DNA of 64,000 nt from NCBI RefSeq assembly GCF_029227915.1, contig NC_079878.1, positions 23,397,501-23,461,500 on the forward strand. Direction: 5' to 3'. The notes below the pieces were generated by a model. The model was not told the DNA's origin. It saw only the letters and a program-made list of their open reading frames with translations, and ran no database searches. The DNA is from Hydractinia symbiolongicarpus. Its lineage: Eukaryota; Cnidaria; Hydrozoa; Anthoathecata; Hydractiniidae. Below are positions 48,891-59,929 of this stretch, in pieces. Positions within the stretch are counted from its first letter, which is position 1, and the number at the start of each line of letters is the position of its first letter. A program made the position numbers and the translations under genes.

Positions 48891-50582
48891 CACTGGTGTA
48901 AGCTCGATCTAGCTAACTATTCTTAAAGTAGTTAGCTAGCTATAGCTATATATGCTATCTAAGTTTTAATATTATCCCAGCTAAGTCGGCAGTTTTATAC
49001 TAGCTAGCTTTAGGTGTGAGTGAGGCTAGAAAGGGGCTCATTACATGTAAAAAATAGTGATATACTAGCTAACATACCCTTTCTTCGTTTTCTTGAAAAT
49101 GCCCTTCCGTCCATTACGTCCAACAAGCCAATATGGCCATCAACGCAATTTTCATTTCAAGCGCTATGTATGTGAGACAATGTCACGTGATATTAGTAAG
49201 AGTGACCGTGGCTAAAGCCGTATGCCGACCTGATCTCAACTGGAAACGGCATGGTCTCGACGAACCAGATTTTCACGGAAGAAATGACCATAAAAAATAT
49301 TTGGGTAAGTGGGTCAAAAATCGGACGTTTTGAAATTTGATGTACTAGGAGAAAACGCGGAAATTCGATACGCTCTAATATATTTATGGGAACGAGGAAA
49401 ATAGCTTCGCTGCGCTCGGCTCGCTGGCGCTCCCCTTCACTACGCTCCGCAAAAAAACAAAAAAATAAACAAAATAATAACAAAACACACAAACATAAAA
49501 ACAACAACATAAAAACATAAAAACCCTCAATTTTCAGTTCCATTCTAAAAAATTGCTGTCGTCGAAGTAAAAACGAAAAGTTAACTTTTACAACAGTACC
49601 GAATTATTTTAGGCTCGCGACCCCATGTGCTGCCATATGCTACACTCCCCTAGATAATAACATTATGGCGCCAGAAATCAAAATATGTTTTTCGCGCACT
49701 ATATGGGAAACATATATGTGATATTCTATGCATATAAACGTCGGGATTGGGTTTTGTGTAGAGAGTCTACCTATATTAAAGGTTTGGTAAAAACATGGCT
49801 CACAGGCCATGGTCCGACCCATATGGCCTACTCATGGCTCACTTAAAAAAAATACCTCCATATTTTTTCTTCGCAATATCAATGATTTGCTTCAAATAAG
49901 GTGATAAACAGCCTTTTTTGTGAATGTTGTTCAGTTTTATTTAGTTTTTTTTTAGATCAATAAACAATACAGGCATCCAACACAACAATATCACTACAAA
50001 ATAATACAATGGAACATAACATGAAGAAAGTAGGTGACTTTTCTTGCTCTTGTAAATTTGTAAACATGGGGGAGGGATCTCTTTTTCCTAGCGGTTTTAA
50101 ATTACCCCTGCTGTGTGTTTCAGATACAGCTTACCGTTAATCACGAGTTGGCTCACTCGCCACTTTCCTAGAAAGTAAATATAAGAAGCTTAGCAAGGGG
50201 GCTTGGCAATTGCCTTGTCTTTGGGTGTAACTTATAACCCCAGTTCTGTAGGGAGGCTAAGTTGGCTCACTTAGTCTACAGGGTTAACACTCCTGCTATA
50301 CCTGATGTTAGGCTATATAAGGGTTTTCTTTTTATCTTTCTTGTATCCGTGACAATACATCCATGAAGATTACCCCACTGACTTCAGGCTGGTCCTGACC
50401 CACGGCTGGTCCGACACGAACGCCTGGTCTGACTCGAACGCCTGGTCCGACACGATCGGATGGTCCAAAGCAACAGCTACCCGTGTAAGGCTGAGTGTTG
50501 AGATCCTGTAACACATGTGGAAAGCTACTGCCAGGTTCACAATTCCTGGCGCATGGGTGTTTGTCTGCTCTTATTTATAGTT
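48891..50582. other. No gene seen; small tandem repeat near 50,395-50,465
   Basis: At 50,395-50,465 an 18-20 bp unit (ACGCCTGGTCCGACACGA-like) recurs about four times. Near 49,410-49,450 there is a GC-rich patch (GCTGCGCTCGGCTCGCTGGC). The 116-codon minus-strand frame at 49,193-49,543 spans this and has no recognisable domain. Confidence 0.4.
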
Positions 50583-50583
50583 T

Positions 50584-50695
50584 TACTAGTCGATTAGGCC
50601 CGTGGAAAAATCCACTTAGGCAGAAAAACAATTGAAAAGTTCTGTCATTTGAATTTTGATGACATCAGCAAATATTTCAGTATATTGAATATGCC
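50584..50695 (+). repeat. Partial copy of the CTAGTCGATAAGGCCC repeat family
   Basis: Begins ACTAGTCGATTAGGCCCGTG and matches the first about 110 bp of the units at 57,297 and 57,845, then diverges. Confidence 0.75.
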
Positions 50696-51584
50696 TTTTA
50701 CTAAAAAAAATAATCTGAAAATGCATAAAAAGAAAGTATATAAGTCATAATTTAACAAAAAAGTTCTTAAAATCTAACACAAAATATCAATTGTCAAATC
50801 GCATGAAATCCTCCCAACAAAACTTCAGACAAAATATGAAAAACAACGGCGTGCAAGGTGTAAAATCTAGTTAGTAGAAAGTTACAACATTGACAGTCAC
50901 AACCCAGACAGTTACGACAACAATAATAATAATGTCAGAAATAACAAGTGCCGATCGCGAGTAAAGCTACACATCTTTGAGAGTACGAGTGCAAATAAAT
51001 GCGAGTAAAATAGTTCAGAGTGAGAGTACAATGCGAGTGCGAGTAAAATAAACGAGAGTAATCTTTTTAATAACGCGAGTACGCAATAATTAAACTACCC
51101 GCGAGTAAATCTTTAAAAAAATATATCATGTTACTCGCGAGTTATATTAAAGAAAAACATAAGACATTAATTTTAATTCACCATTTAATTTTTTTTTAAT
51201 TTAGTTTATAATTAAAAAATAAATTTTTAAGTTCAACTTTTGTGTCTCTTCTTTAAATGCTTTCGCTACTTTCGTTATGTGAAATCACTTCCAGCATGTT
51301 CTTTCGCAAACACAGAGTCAGAATGATATCTAATTATAGTTATGGTGATCAATTGCCACATGCAGACTTTGCTTTCTGAATATTTTTCAACAAACATTGC
51401 TTTATAACTCAGACAACAATCTGTATAATTTTAAAATATCGCCGTAGAAACAGGACGTCACTAAGCTTGTTATCTTTTTGTTTTTGTTGGGATGTTTAAA
51501 GATCGAAGCAACAAAATAACGTGAGGGATTTTTTTTATAAAAAAAAACAGTTTAATGTTTAATGATATATTTTTTTAAAAAAAT

Positions 51585-51996
51585 CTAAAAATAAAAAATA
51601 TTTACATCTAAAAAAATATTTACAAAAAAGTTATTAACTGAAAGAGTTTTATGACTGCAACATGCATGATTTATAATTTTTCTTTGTTCTGTTGCTACGT
51701 CGTATAAATTCATCAATTGCACGTTGACAGTCCCTCCATGCACCCGGTGCAGCCATGTTGGTTGGATAAAACTTCCAACAAAAAGCTTTAACAATATCTT
51801 GTTTGTAGCCATCAATCGCAGGTTTTTTAACTCCTCGACAATTTCTTCCTACAAGCTCCTTGTGGTCAAATAATTTAGCCAGCAACAGATAGCTAAAGTT
51901 TTTGAAAGATGTCGCCCCTTGTCTCACTTCATTGGCTATCGGCCAGAATTCGGTCGGTGATTTCGGCAATGTTTTATGGACAGACGAGAGTTGCAT
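51585..51996 (-). CDS. BEN-domain-like ORF inside the Tc1-type element
   Basis: Read on the minus strand from about 51,970, the frame gives LLLAKLFDHKELVGRNCRGV then KKPAIDGYKQDIVKAFCWKF and WRDCQRAIDEFIRRSNRTKK, matching the general pattern of BEN domains (helical DNA- or protein-binding modules) with its LF-x-x-EL...GRNC segment. The stop follows CMLQS at 51,649. No ATG is certain: the frame enters from the antisense of the transposase around 51,970-51,996. It could be a captured exon, a fragment of a second transposon gene, or the intact DNA-binding subunit with an unseen upstream exon. Confidence 0.5.
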
Positions 51997-52534
51997 TCAA
52001 ATGGACTGGAACGGAAAGGTATCTTTTCATCGCTGGTGGGAGCCAGCAAAATTAAAAGGAAAACCAAAACATCCTTTTAAACTTAACGTTTGGGGATGCA
52101 TATCAAAACGTGGCGCATCTCCAATTTTAATTTTTCACGGCATAATGGACAAAGAGTTCTACTCTGAAGAAATTTTAAAAAATACGTTGAAACCGTTTAT
52201 TTCCGATGTATTTCCAGATGGGCATAGGTTTATGCAAGATAACGACCCCAAACACACCAGTTTGAAAGCGTCGCAAGTGATGCAGGAAAATCAAATAAAC
52301 TGGTGGAAAACCCCGCCTGAATCACCAGACATGAACCCTATAGAAAACTTTTGGCATGAAATGAAGGAAAAAATTCGAAATGATTATAAACCGCACACGA
52401 AAGAAGAATTGGTAAATGCAATTTCGGAAATATGGTCGGCTGTGACGCCAGAAAAATGCCGAAAGTATATTTCACACTTACGCAAGGTAATTCCGAAAGT
52501 CATTGAAAGAAACGGAAAGGCATCTGGTTTTTAA
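51960..52534 (+). pseudogene. Tc1-like DD34E transposase, 5'-truncated
   Basis: From NVLWTDES (first catalytic Asp, about 51,966) the frame is open to TAA at 52,532-52,534, with LNVWGCISKRG, MQDNDPKHTS (second Asp) and SPDMNPIENFWHEMK (Glu). The spacing from the second Asp to the Glu is 34 residues, the DD34E class. The paired-like helix-turn-helix that normally precedes is absent: upstream bases are the antisense of the BEN-like ORF. The catalytic core looks intact, with no stop, so the truncation may be recent or the N-terminal exon may lie elsewhere. The open frame itself begins earlier at 51,902, but its first 20 codons are not transposase-like. Confidence 0.85.
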
Positions 52535-52834
52535 AAAACTACTTTATGTAATAAAACTGAACATTCAAACTGAACGGTAAAAGTTATTTGTATATATACT
52601 TTCATTTTAACAACTAATACATTTTTTACTATACTTTTGTTGTTGTTTGTTTTTTCTCTTTTTATCCTCAATGTTTTTGATGATATTGAAACGTAGTTCT
52701 GGGCACAGACTTTTTATTAATAGGCAAAAAAAAAATTAAAAAAAAACATGTAATCTCTTACTCTCAGTTTTTTTATGCCACAATAAATTTGTTTTACTTT
52801 CTAAACAACACAGTCTTTTTCACTATTTAAAATT

Positions 52835-53078
52835 AAAGTTTAATTTTTTTAACTTAATTTTTTTAAAGTTTACAATATAATATCTCTCGCAAGAAAAGTT
52901 TAATTTTTTTAACTTAATTTTTTTTAAAGTTTACAATTTAATATCTCTCGCAAAAAAAGTTTAATTTTTTTAACCTAATTTTTTTAAAGTTTACAATTTA
53001 TTATCTCTCGCAAAAAAAGTTTAATTTTTTTAACTTGATTTTTTTAACGTTTACAATTTAATATCTCTCGCAAAAAAA
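52835..53078. repeat. Four tandem copies of a 60-bp unit
   Basis: Units start AAAGTTTAATTTTTTTAACT at 52,835, 52,895, 52,956 and 53,016, each ending in TATCTCTCGCAA. They lie between the transposase stop and the right terminal repeat of the Tc1-type element. Confidence 0.9.
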
Positions 53079-53306
53079 TTAAATGTGTTCACGCGCGTAT
53101 TACTTTGACTTTAAAAACTGTACTTATGTGAGTACACTTGCGAGTAAAAATATAATTAATCATTGAGAGTATGATTAACAAAAATGCGAGTAATATCATT
53201 TTAGTTGTACTCGCGTTGTACTCGGGAGTGAATTACTCGCACTCTCACTGTTTTATTTTTGTACTCTTACTCTCGAAAATGTGTAGCTTTACTCGCGATC
53301 GGCACT

Positions 53307-54930
53307 GTACCATTCTCTCCCGCAAAAATATGCACAAAATGTAAAAATTAACCGGTTAACAAAACAATTTTTTGTCTAATGGTCCGTACTGACTTTACAT
53401 TTTAACCTGAAATGTCGAAAAAGCAATGAGCAAGGAGTAAATTTCAAATCAACAAAAATCATTATTTTGAAACATTGTATATATATATATGGTCCTTCCT
53501 CACAAAAGTTTACAATAAATGTAGAACACAAAGGTTTATGAGGAGCAAATCAAAATATGAACAAAAATCAGTTCAATTGGCATGTTCTATATTGTCTTCA
53601 GCCATAAAATCTTCCACAAAATTGATATGAAACCCATCAAATTCAACTCAGAAAAAGCAGTCATTTAAGTGCATACAAAAATACAACTTGTAGAATATCA
53701 AATTATTATTTTTAGTATATATAATTGCATATGGTCCTCCCTCACAACAGTTAAATTTTTGCACTAAATTTGCAACACAAAATACAAATTCTAAATAATT
53801 CCTATGGTTTTCCTCAAAAGTTTAATCAAAATATAAAAGATGAGAGGTGAACGACAAAATCAAAGTTTGCAGAATTTAATTATTTTGGTATATATATGTC
53901 TATCGATATATGCCCCTTATAACAACATTTCAATCCAAAATGTGAAAAAGAAAAACAGTTTGCAACAAAATCAGTTATTCTGATGATATTGCATACACTT
54001 TTTCTCCACAAAAGTGTAAAAAAAGAATGGTTGTAGGAAATACTTCTGAATCAACAAAAATCAATATTTGCATCTTGTACTCATTAAATATTACCCAAAA
54101 TTTCAAAAAACTGTAATTTGGAACGCATCAAATTTATAAATAGAGAGGGATCAGTCATTTCGGTATGTTGTACAGAGTCCTGCCCGGTAAGAATTTATAC
54201 AAAATATAAAAAAAACACAAGTTTTTTCGGCGTTGTACTCCCTCAAAAAAGTTGAAACTTTTCTTAATTGAGACAAAATGCCATAAACAAAAACATTTTA
54301 GTCAGAACATCTAGAACAACAAAAATCACTACACTTAAGGTACCAGAATTACTACATAAAAATCGTTTCGTCATATTGCATGTAACCGATGTATATATAG
54401 CTAAGTTTAGTTACACAAAATGTAAAAAATACATTATTTGCATACACAAATTGTGAAAAATACATTATTTGCTTAAAATAGTCCTTAAACTCTTCTTAAA
54501 TATTATGTAATACTTTTTTAAAAGTTGTTGTGGCTTGTTAAAATGCTTAAAAAAAAAGGCTTAAAATGTCAATTAAAATAAGTTAGCTACAGTCACATTC
54601 TTAGCAAAGACCACTAAGATTAGCTTACATGTAAAAAGCAACATAAAACTGAAGCTAACATAAGGTAGCTACAGCAGCTAATAGCTGGTCACTTAAATAT
54701 AAACTGGAGACTTAGCTAGGTATAAAGAACATGGCTACATATTTATAAATTCCTAGCTACCTATAGCTAGTTGTTGTTGGTGTGGTTGATGCTAGCTAAC
54801 AAACATGTTTCGCATCAATAATATCATCAAAACTTTAAAAAACATAAACAAACCTTACTGAAACCTTTCTATACTTCATTTATATACCATGCCCCTTTTT
54901 AAATGCTTTTGTAAAGATTTATTTTGAAGG
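53307..54930. other. No gene seen
   Basis: A+T-rich; TA runs near 53,479 and loosely repeated ATATGGTCC-TCCCTCACAA phrases (about 53,490 and 53,730). TAGCTAGCT-type simple sequence is at 54,640-54,800. Confidence 0.4.
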
Positions 54931-55019
54931 CAAGAGAAGACAAATGCTTAAAAAGGACAGCCATCTTTTTTGCAAACACAATTTCCGTTACTTTGTGCTA
55001 GAACTTCATTTAACAAACC

Positions 55020-55200
55020 ACACAAAACTCGCGGCTTTTCACGACAAAGAAGACATATTTTTTTCGGCAACATCAAAGGAAAATGACGATATCAACTTTG
55101 CCTGTTACAGACACACAAACAGACGCACTCTCCGTATTAGGCAGCCATTTGATGGGTTGCCATTTGGGTAGCCATTTGGGTATTTGGGTAGCCATTTGAT
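55020..55200 (+). repeat. 3' part of the CTAGTCGATAAGGCCC repeat family
   Basis: TTTTTCGGCAACATCAAAGG and GCCTGTTACAGACACACAAA match the 3' segment of the 548-bp units at 57,297-58,440. A short GCCATTTGATGGGTTG tandem follows. Confidence 0.65.
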
Positions 55201-55510
55201 GGGTTGTCTAAGGAATAAAATATAATTGAAAAAAACTTACATAAAAACTCTTGATATTAATGCAGACACCATATTGACAGTGATCAAAATTAAAAACAAA
55301 CAGGGTGAAAAAATTTACGCTAATTTCCGATGTGTTGGTTTCTTATAAATCAGCTCCGCTTCAATCGTGATGCTTTTACTTTACATACTTAGGGGTCTGG
55401 ACCCGTGTTATTAAATTTGGACATTTGCCCTCCATCGTAGGCAATACTTATGGAGCAATACCTAACGAAATTAATGCAAACCATAACACGAAAAATGATT
55501 ATATTTCTCT

Positions 55511-55945
55511 CTACAAAATTAATATACTACAAGGATTTAACACTTTAATTTTTAACTTGCTTTGAAACACCCATATAAAGTAGTTTTCCATCCCATATTT
55601 ATTCTCTTCTACGTCAAGAATTTTTAATACATCTTTCCTAAATATGTCTTTAACGTGATATGCAAATACATCATGATTACCCAAATACGCAAATGTTTTA
55701 CAATTAGCAGAATTACCGATGGTATTGAAATAATTGGAGTTATACGCTGGTTGTCGGGTCAACGCGTACATTAAGCGATTTTCTGATATTACTTTATAAC
55801 TCACCTGATCCCAACCTTTTCCAAACAAAATGTCCTGCCGTCCTATGATCACAATTCGATCCCTAAAGCATCCAGCTGCAAATTCTACATACGTTTTTAT
55901 TGTGTGCTGTTTAGGAAGATATTGTATCACCAAATTTTCACTGTT
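55511..55945 (-). CDS. Hypothetical protein exon, about 140 aa
   Basis: A minus-strand frame runs from about 55,945, just after a possible acceptor (TTTAATTAACAG), to a stop at 55,511. It reads ENLVIQYLPKQHTIKTYVEF and CFRDRIVIIGRQDILFGKGW, then LGNHDVFAYHVKDIFRKDVL. The composition is globular, with balanced charged and aromatic residues, unlike random A+T-rich frames nearby. No catalytic motif, signal peptide or membrane segment is recognised. No ATG precedes within the frame, so it would be an internal or terminal exon. The next feature upstream may belong to it. Confidence 0.35.
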   Translation of the reverse strand, partial: NSENLVIQYLPKQHTIKTYVEFAAGCFRDRIVIIGRQDILFGKGWDQVSYKVISENRLMYALTRQPAYNSNYFNTIGNSANCKTFAYLGNHDVFAYHVKDIFRKDVLKILDVEENKYGMENYFIWVFQSKLKIKVLNPCSILIL

Positions 55946-56016
55946 AATTAAATTTGACGATGAGAGTTAGTCCACAGCTGCAAGCAAATCGACGAATACA
56001 TAAATGGATTATTTAT

Positions 56017-56195
56017 TTTTATGATTTAAGTTTAATTGGTTTCGACTATTTCGTACAGTCTAGCATCAATTTCTTCGTCTGTTGGGGATCTACCCCCCGA
56101 TATCTCACTCTTGTCTCGATGAACTTTCTCAAAGTACGGAATAAAATCCGTCATTAGAATCATCTTCATCTTTTTTGAGTCATCAATTTTTTCTG
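56017..56195 (-). other. Possible coding piece next to the 55.5-kb ORF
   Basis: The minus strand reads MKMILMTDFIPYFEKVHRDK then PTDEEIDARLYEIVETN before a stop near 56,023. Upstream lies an acceptor-like TATTCCACCAG near 56,194. It is protein-like and acidic, with no family recognised. A further open frame with NASGVLKPEKVLHGNVFFRT is at about 56,390-56,210. Whether these three join is unproven. Confidence 0.25.
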
Positions 56196-56739
56196 GTGGA
56201 ATACATGAGCTATTTTTGCCTTGTTTTTTTATTCAGTTTCAAGGTAGGCAGGTATTTAAAATATTCAATTTTCTTTTCGGACAAACCTATAGCTATAGTA
56301 CGAAAAAACACATTCCCGTGTAATACTTTCTCCGGTTTTAATACACCAGACGCATTTGTATAACAATACTCACCGCCTTGGGGTTTGTATAAACTGCACA
56401 AAAGGGTGATTAATGTTACTGCTACCAAAATGTGGGGGGCTAGCGGGTTTACATCACGTGATGAAAACGACTCAATTTGATTTGCTGAATTAAATTTAAT
56501 GGCTAACTTTCGATCTTGAGAAAAGAGCAAAAAGTAAAAAAAGCCGTTCCAAAAAGCATATTTAAAAAGAAAAAAGTCCAAGTGAAGAAGTAGTAAAAAA
56601 GTGAAGTTGGAATTGAGGAGTTTGAAGGCTTAGAGTTTGAACCAAATCAAAATAAAATCTCAAAAATGAAAAAATCGGTCATTTTGCTTTTATATGAACC
56701 TCTTCCATAAAAGTTTATCTCTATAAAAATATTACAATA

Positions 56740-57296
56740 ACTAAAGGCCCGTGGAAGAATCCACTCAGGCAGAAGAGAATAGCTTGTTTAAGGAGTTTTG
56801 CTGACAGCAGCGGTACAGATACGAAGAAACATTGGCGAAATTTACTTTATTTGTTGCCTGTAATGTAGAGGTTAAAACGCTGATCAAAATAATGTATACA
56901 TGTTTTCGACGAACGCCCAAGATATAAGGTTTTAAAAATTTTGCTGACGTCAGCAGACACCCGCCAAAACACACCAAAAATTTTTTTAAAAATTTGTTTT
57001 CCTGTTGCCATTATCGTATAGGTCTTGAAACACCGATCAAGAAAATGTATTGGATCATGTATCTTTGACAAATGGTTGCAGAGATATAAGGGTTTAAATG
57101 TTTTTTGACGACGTCATTAGCCCGTCTATTTTCCGAAATGGATTCGGGGACCCAGGTTTGGGAAACTTACCCAAATTGATCTCAGGGGGTCCCACCCACG
57201 CGGTGAAAAATGACTGACGTCACCACCTTGTTTCCAAGTTAATTGGCCTCAAAATATTAAGTGCATTGCAATGGCTTCATTAATTTAATATAAGAT
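56740..57296 (+). repeat. Diverged copy of the 548-bp repeat family
   Basis: It starts at TAAAGGCCCGTGGAAGAATC and shares, in order, CTTGAAAC.CCGATCAAGAAA, GGGGACCCAGGTTTGGGAAA and CCCACGCGGTGAAAAATG with the two units that follow. It lacks the final about 150 bp. Confidence 0.8.
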
Positions 57297-57844
57297 ACTA
57301 GTCGATAAGGCCCGTGGAAAAATCCACTTAGGCAGGATAACAGAGAAAAACAACCGTCATTTAAATTTTGATGACGTCAGCAGAGACATGTCAGAACACA
57401 AAATGTTTTTTTTCAAAAATGTGTATGCCTGTTGCCTTCATCGTATAGATCTTGAAACGCTGAGCAAGAAAATGTATAGGATCATGTACTTTTGGTTTTT
57501 TAATGACGTCATCAACCCGTCCATTCCGAAACGGATTCGGGGACCCAGGTTTGGGAAAATTACCCAAATTGGTCCTAGGTGGTCCCTAGTTACCCACGCG
57601 GTGAAAAATCATTGACGTCACCACCTCGTTTCCAAGTTATTTGGCCTCAAAGTTTTAGGTGCACTGTAATGGCTTCATTAATTAAATATAGGATATTGAC
57701 GTTAAAGTAGTGTTATTTTCGTCGGGTCGTAACGTCAGAAAATTTAACATATTAGACATGCATTTTTCGGCAACATCAAAGGAAAATGAAGGCATCCACT
57801 TTGCCTGTCACAGACACACAGACACACTTAGCGTATTATTATAT
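57297..57844 (+). repeat. 548-bp repeat unit, tandem copy 1
   Basis: Starts ACTAGTCGATAAGGCCCGTG and ends CGTATTATTATATAG. It is nearly identical to the next unit but lacks about 40 bp (TTTGACAAACGGTTGCAGAG...) and has its own internal changes. It contains a 75-codon open frame that also occurs in the next copy; the frame lies within repeat DNA and is not considered a gene. Confidence 0.9.
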
Positions 57845-58443
57845 AGACTAGTCGATAAGGCCCGTGGAAAAATCCACTTAGGCAGGATAACAGAGAAAAA
57901 CAACCGTCATTTAAATTTTGATGACGTCAGCAGAGACATGTCAGAACACAAAATGTTTTTTTTCAGAAATGTGTATGCCTGTTGCCTTCATCGTATAGAT
58001 CTTGAAACGCTGAGCAAGAAAATGTATAGGATCATGTACTTTTGACAAACGGTTGCAGAGATATTAGGGTTTAAAGGTTTTTTAATGACGTCATCAACCC
58101 GTCCTTTCCGAAACGGATTCGGGGACCCAGGTTTGGGAAAATTACCCAAATTGGTCCTAGGTGGTCCCTAGTTACCCACGCGGTGAAAAATCATTGACGT
58201 CACCACCTCGTTTCCAAGTTATTTGGCCTCAAAGTTTTAGGTGCACTGTAATGGCTTCATTAATTTAATATAGGATATTGATGTTAAAGTAGTGTTATTT
58301 TCGTCGCGTCGTAACGTCAGAAAATTTAACATATTAGACATGCATTTTTCGGCAACATCAAAGAAAATTTCGGTAAGATTAAAGGAAAATGAACATATCC
58401 ACTTTGCCTGTTACAGACACACGGAACTGGCGTATTATTATAT
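57845..58443 (+). repeat. 548-bp repeat unit, tandem copy 2
   Basis: It directly follows copy 1. It contains the segment missing from copy 1 and a small extra insertion near 58,365-58,382. Target duplications or terminal inverted repeats are not evident, so the superfamily is undecided. Confidence 0.9.
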
Positions 58444-58688
58444 AGATATTTATTTATTTATTTTTTATAGTAAATTCTTTGTTGTAATGTTGTCGTAATG
58501 TTTGTCTTCTGTTTTTATGTTGTCGGTTTTTGTGTAGCGACCGTTAGTTGTACGTGTTGTATTGTGTAGAGAGGGTTGTTTGGTTCAATTACCTTGAATC
58601 TGCAGGCTATCCTTGCAAAAAGGGAGATCTTGCACTGCGTTTCGATCTTTAGAGGGTGTAACCTTTACAATTTTAACTTGAAGGGTCA

Positions 58689-59774
58689 TTAGACCAGTTT
58701 CATCATCACAGCTTGCTGTCTTGTTATCTCATCATGATCACATTGTCTACTGATAATGTCGTAAATATTACCGCGATGTGTCTTCACAAGCTTGTTTTCA
58801 AACTTTGGCTTGGAAGAATCTGCATCATACCCATATGCCGTAGTTTTATCCATATTGGAGGGAGCATTCGAACGATTTTTCAAAAACGTATGACCAGATA
58901 CATTTAATAGGTAACCAGGGACAGGAAAGTCATGGTCACATAAATTTGGACTATCATTTACAGCAAAGAATCACTTTACGTGGTGATATCTGTTGACAGC
59001 AGGGGCACCAACTTTAATTTTTGCCATATCATCTACAGAGAGTATTGCAATCTTTGATGGAAATAGTGTGCCAGTTCACGTCGCATCTTATTCCTTGAAA
59101 ATGAGCATCGGGATGAAATTCTCTATATGTGTTCTGTTTAGTGCAGACACGTGCGTTTATTAACGATGTATACCTGTCAGAAGCTGTTAAATGTTTATTT
59201 GGAGCTTAAAATAGACGTCTAATGGTGGTTAATGACATTCTGTGTTCCTTTAATGTCGCAGAGGTCTTATAAAGGTGACTTTGTATGTCTTAGTTTGTGA
59301 CACCTGAGGAATACCCAACCTAAGTTCTTCTTCGACTTTGTGCGGCGTAACCATTTTGTTTGATGAATTCTGTCACTTCATTTATTATTTCCGGCAACTC
59401 AGACACAATTGATTTCCTTCCACCAAGTCCTGCCCTATATGTGATTATCTCGTCTGCGTGGCTGTTCGTTGTTTCGGTCATATGTTCCTTTTTGTCACTA
59501 ACTAGAAATATTAACTCAAGGATTCCAGGGGTAAATACAAACTCGTGCAAGTTTAAAAATCCGAAATGTTGGTTGTTTTTTATTTAAATTAAGGCATTAA
59601 TTTAACCATTTTTCTTAATTTTCCCGGAGTCAGAGTGAAAGGCAGCTCGTTGTCAAAGATAAGAACGATTTCCTTAAGTATGTTTGTGAAAGTTGGAGAT
59701 GAGTCAGAGAGTCCGTTTTGCATGAACTTGAACAAACATTCTTTGATATCAATACTAGCAAGTTTTTTACTCAA
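58689..59774 (-). pseudogene. Decayed gene of a repeated, probably transposon-borne family
   Basis: Reading downward from 59,774: MSKKLASIDIKECLFKFMQN; GGRKSIVSELPEIINEVTEF and IKQNGYAAQSRRR (59,415-59,325); DIQSHLYKTSATLKEHRMSL and APNKHLTASDRYTSLINARV (59,285-59,150); TYREFHPDAHFQGIRCDV (about 59,130); DDMAKIKVGAPAVNRYH (59,036-58,985); CDHDFPVPGYLLNVSGH (58,945-58,895); then KFENKLVKTHRGNIYDIISR. I recognise this order as a protein family repeated in cnidarian genomes: an N-terminal helix-turn-helix-like part, then a region with an invariant DD-x-AKI-x-VG motif. I cannot name it; a DDE-type transposase is plausible. There are at least four stops or frame changes. Confidence 0.55.
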
Positions 59775-59929
59775 ATCTGTTTCTCTGTCCCTGGTTTTAA
59801 CTCCCGCATACTAAAGTTTAAGCTGGTGGAATCTGTCCCAATCATAAGCAAATGTTTTAAGGCACTCTAGAAGTTTTTGGTTGTTTTTTATGTCTTCTGA
59901 TGTTTTATGTATTTTTTATACATACCGGA

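Larger units (their letters stand above)
50947..53306. mobile_element. Tc1/mariner-type element with 28-bp TIRs, carrying a BEN-like ORF
   Basis: The left terminus AGTGCCGATCGCGAGTAAAG (28 bp, 50,947-50,974) and the right terminus (53,279-53,306) are perfect inverted repeats. Both subterminal regions (about 50,950-51,130 and 53,130-53,290) are packed with GCGAGTA/GAGAGTA motifs. The right flank fits a CAG terminus next to TA; the left flank (AACA) does not show it cleanly. Inside are a minus-strand BEN-like ORF and a plus-strand Tc1 transposase lacking its N-terminal DNA-binding part. Confidence 0.8.

Noticed and set aside
57388-58045. 75- and 111-codon plus-strand frames within the 548-bp repeats as genes
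   Set aside because: The same frame recurs because the repeat recurs; composition and lack of domains argue against a protein.
45523-58883. Similar peptide ends (TKQQAVM at 45,530 and TRQQAVM at 58,700) suggesting a shared repeat
   Set aside because: Only about 30 bases match and the surrounding frames belong to different families, so chance or a very short common sequence cannot be excluded.
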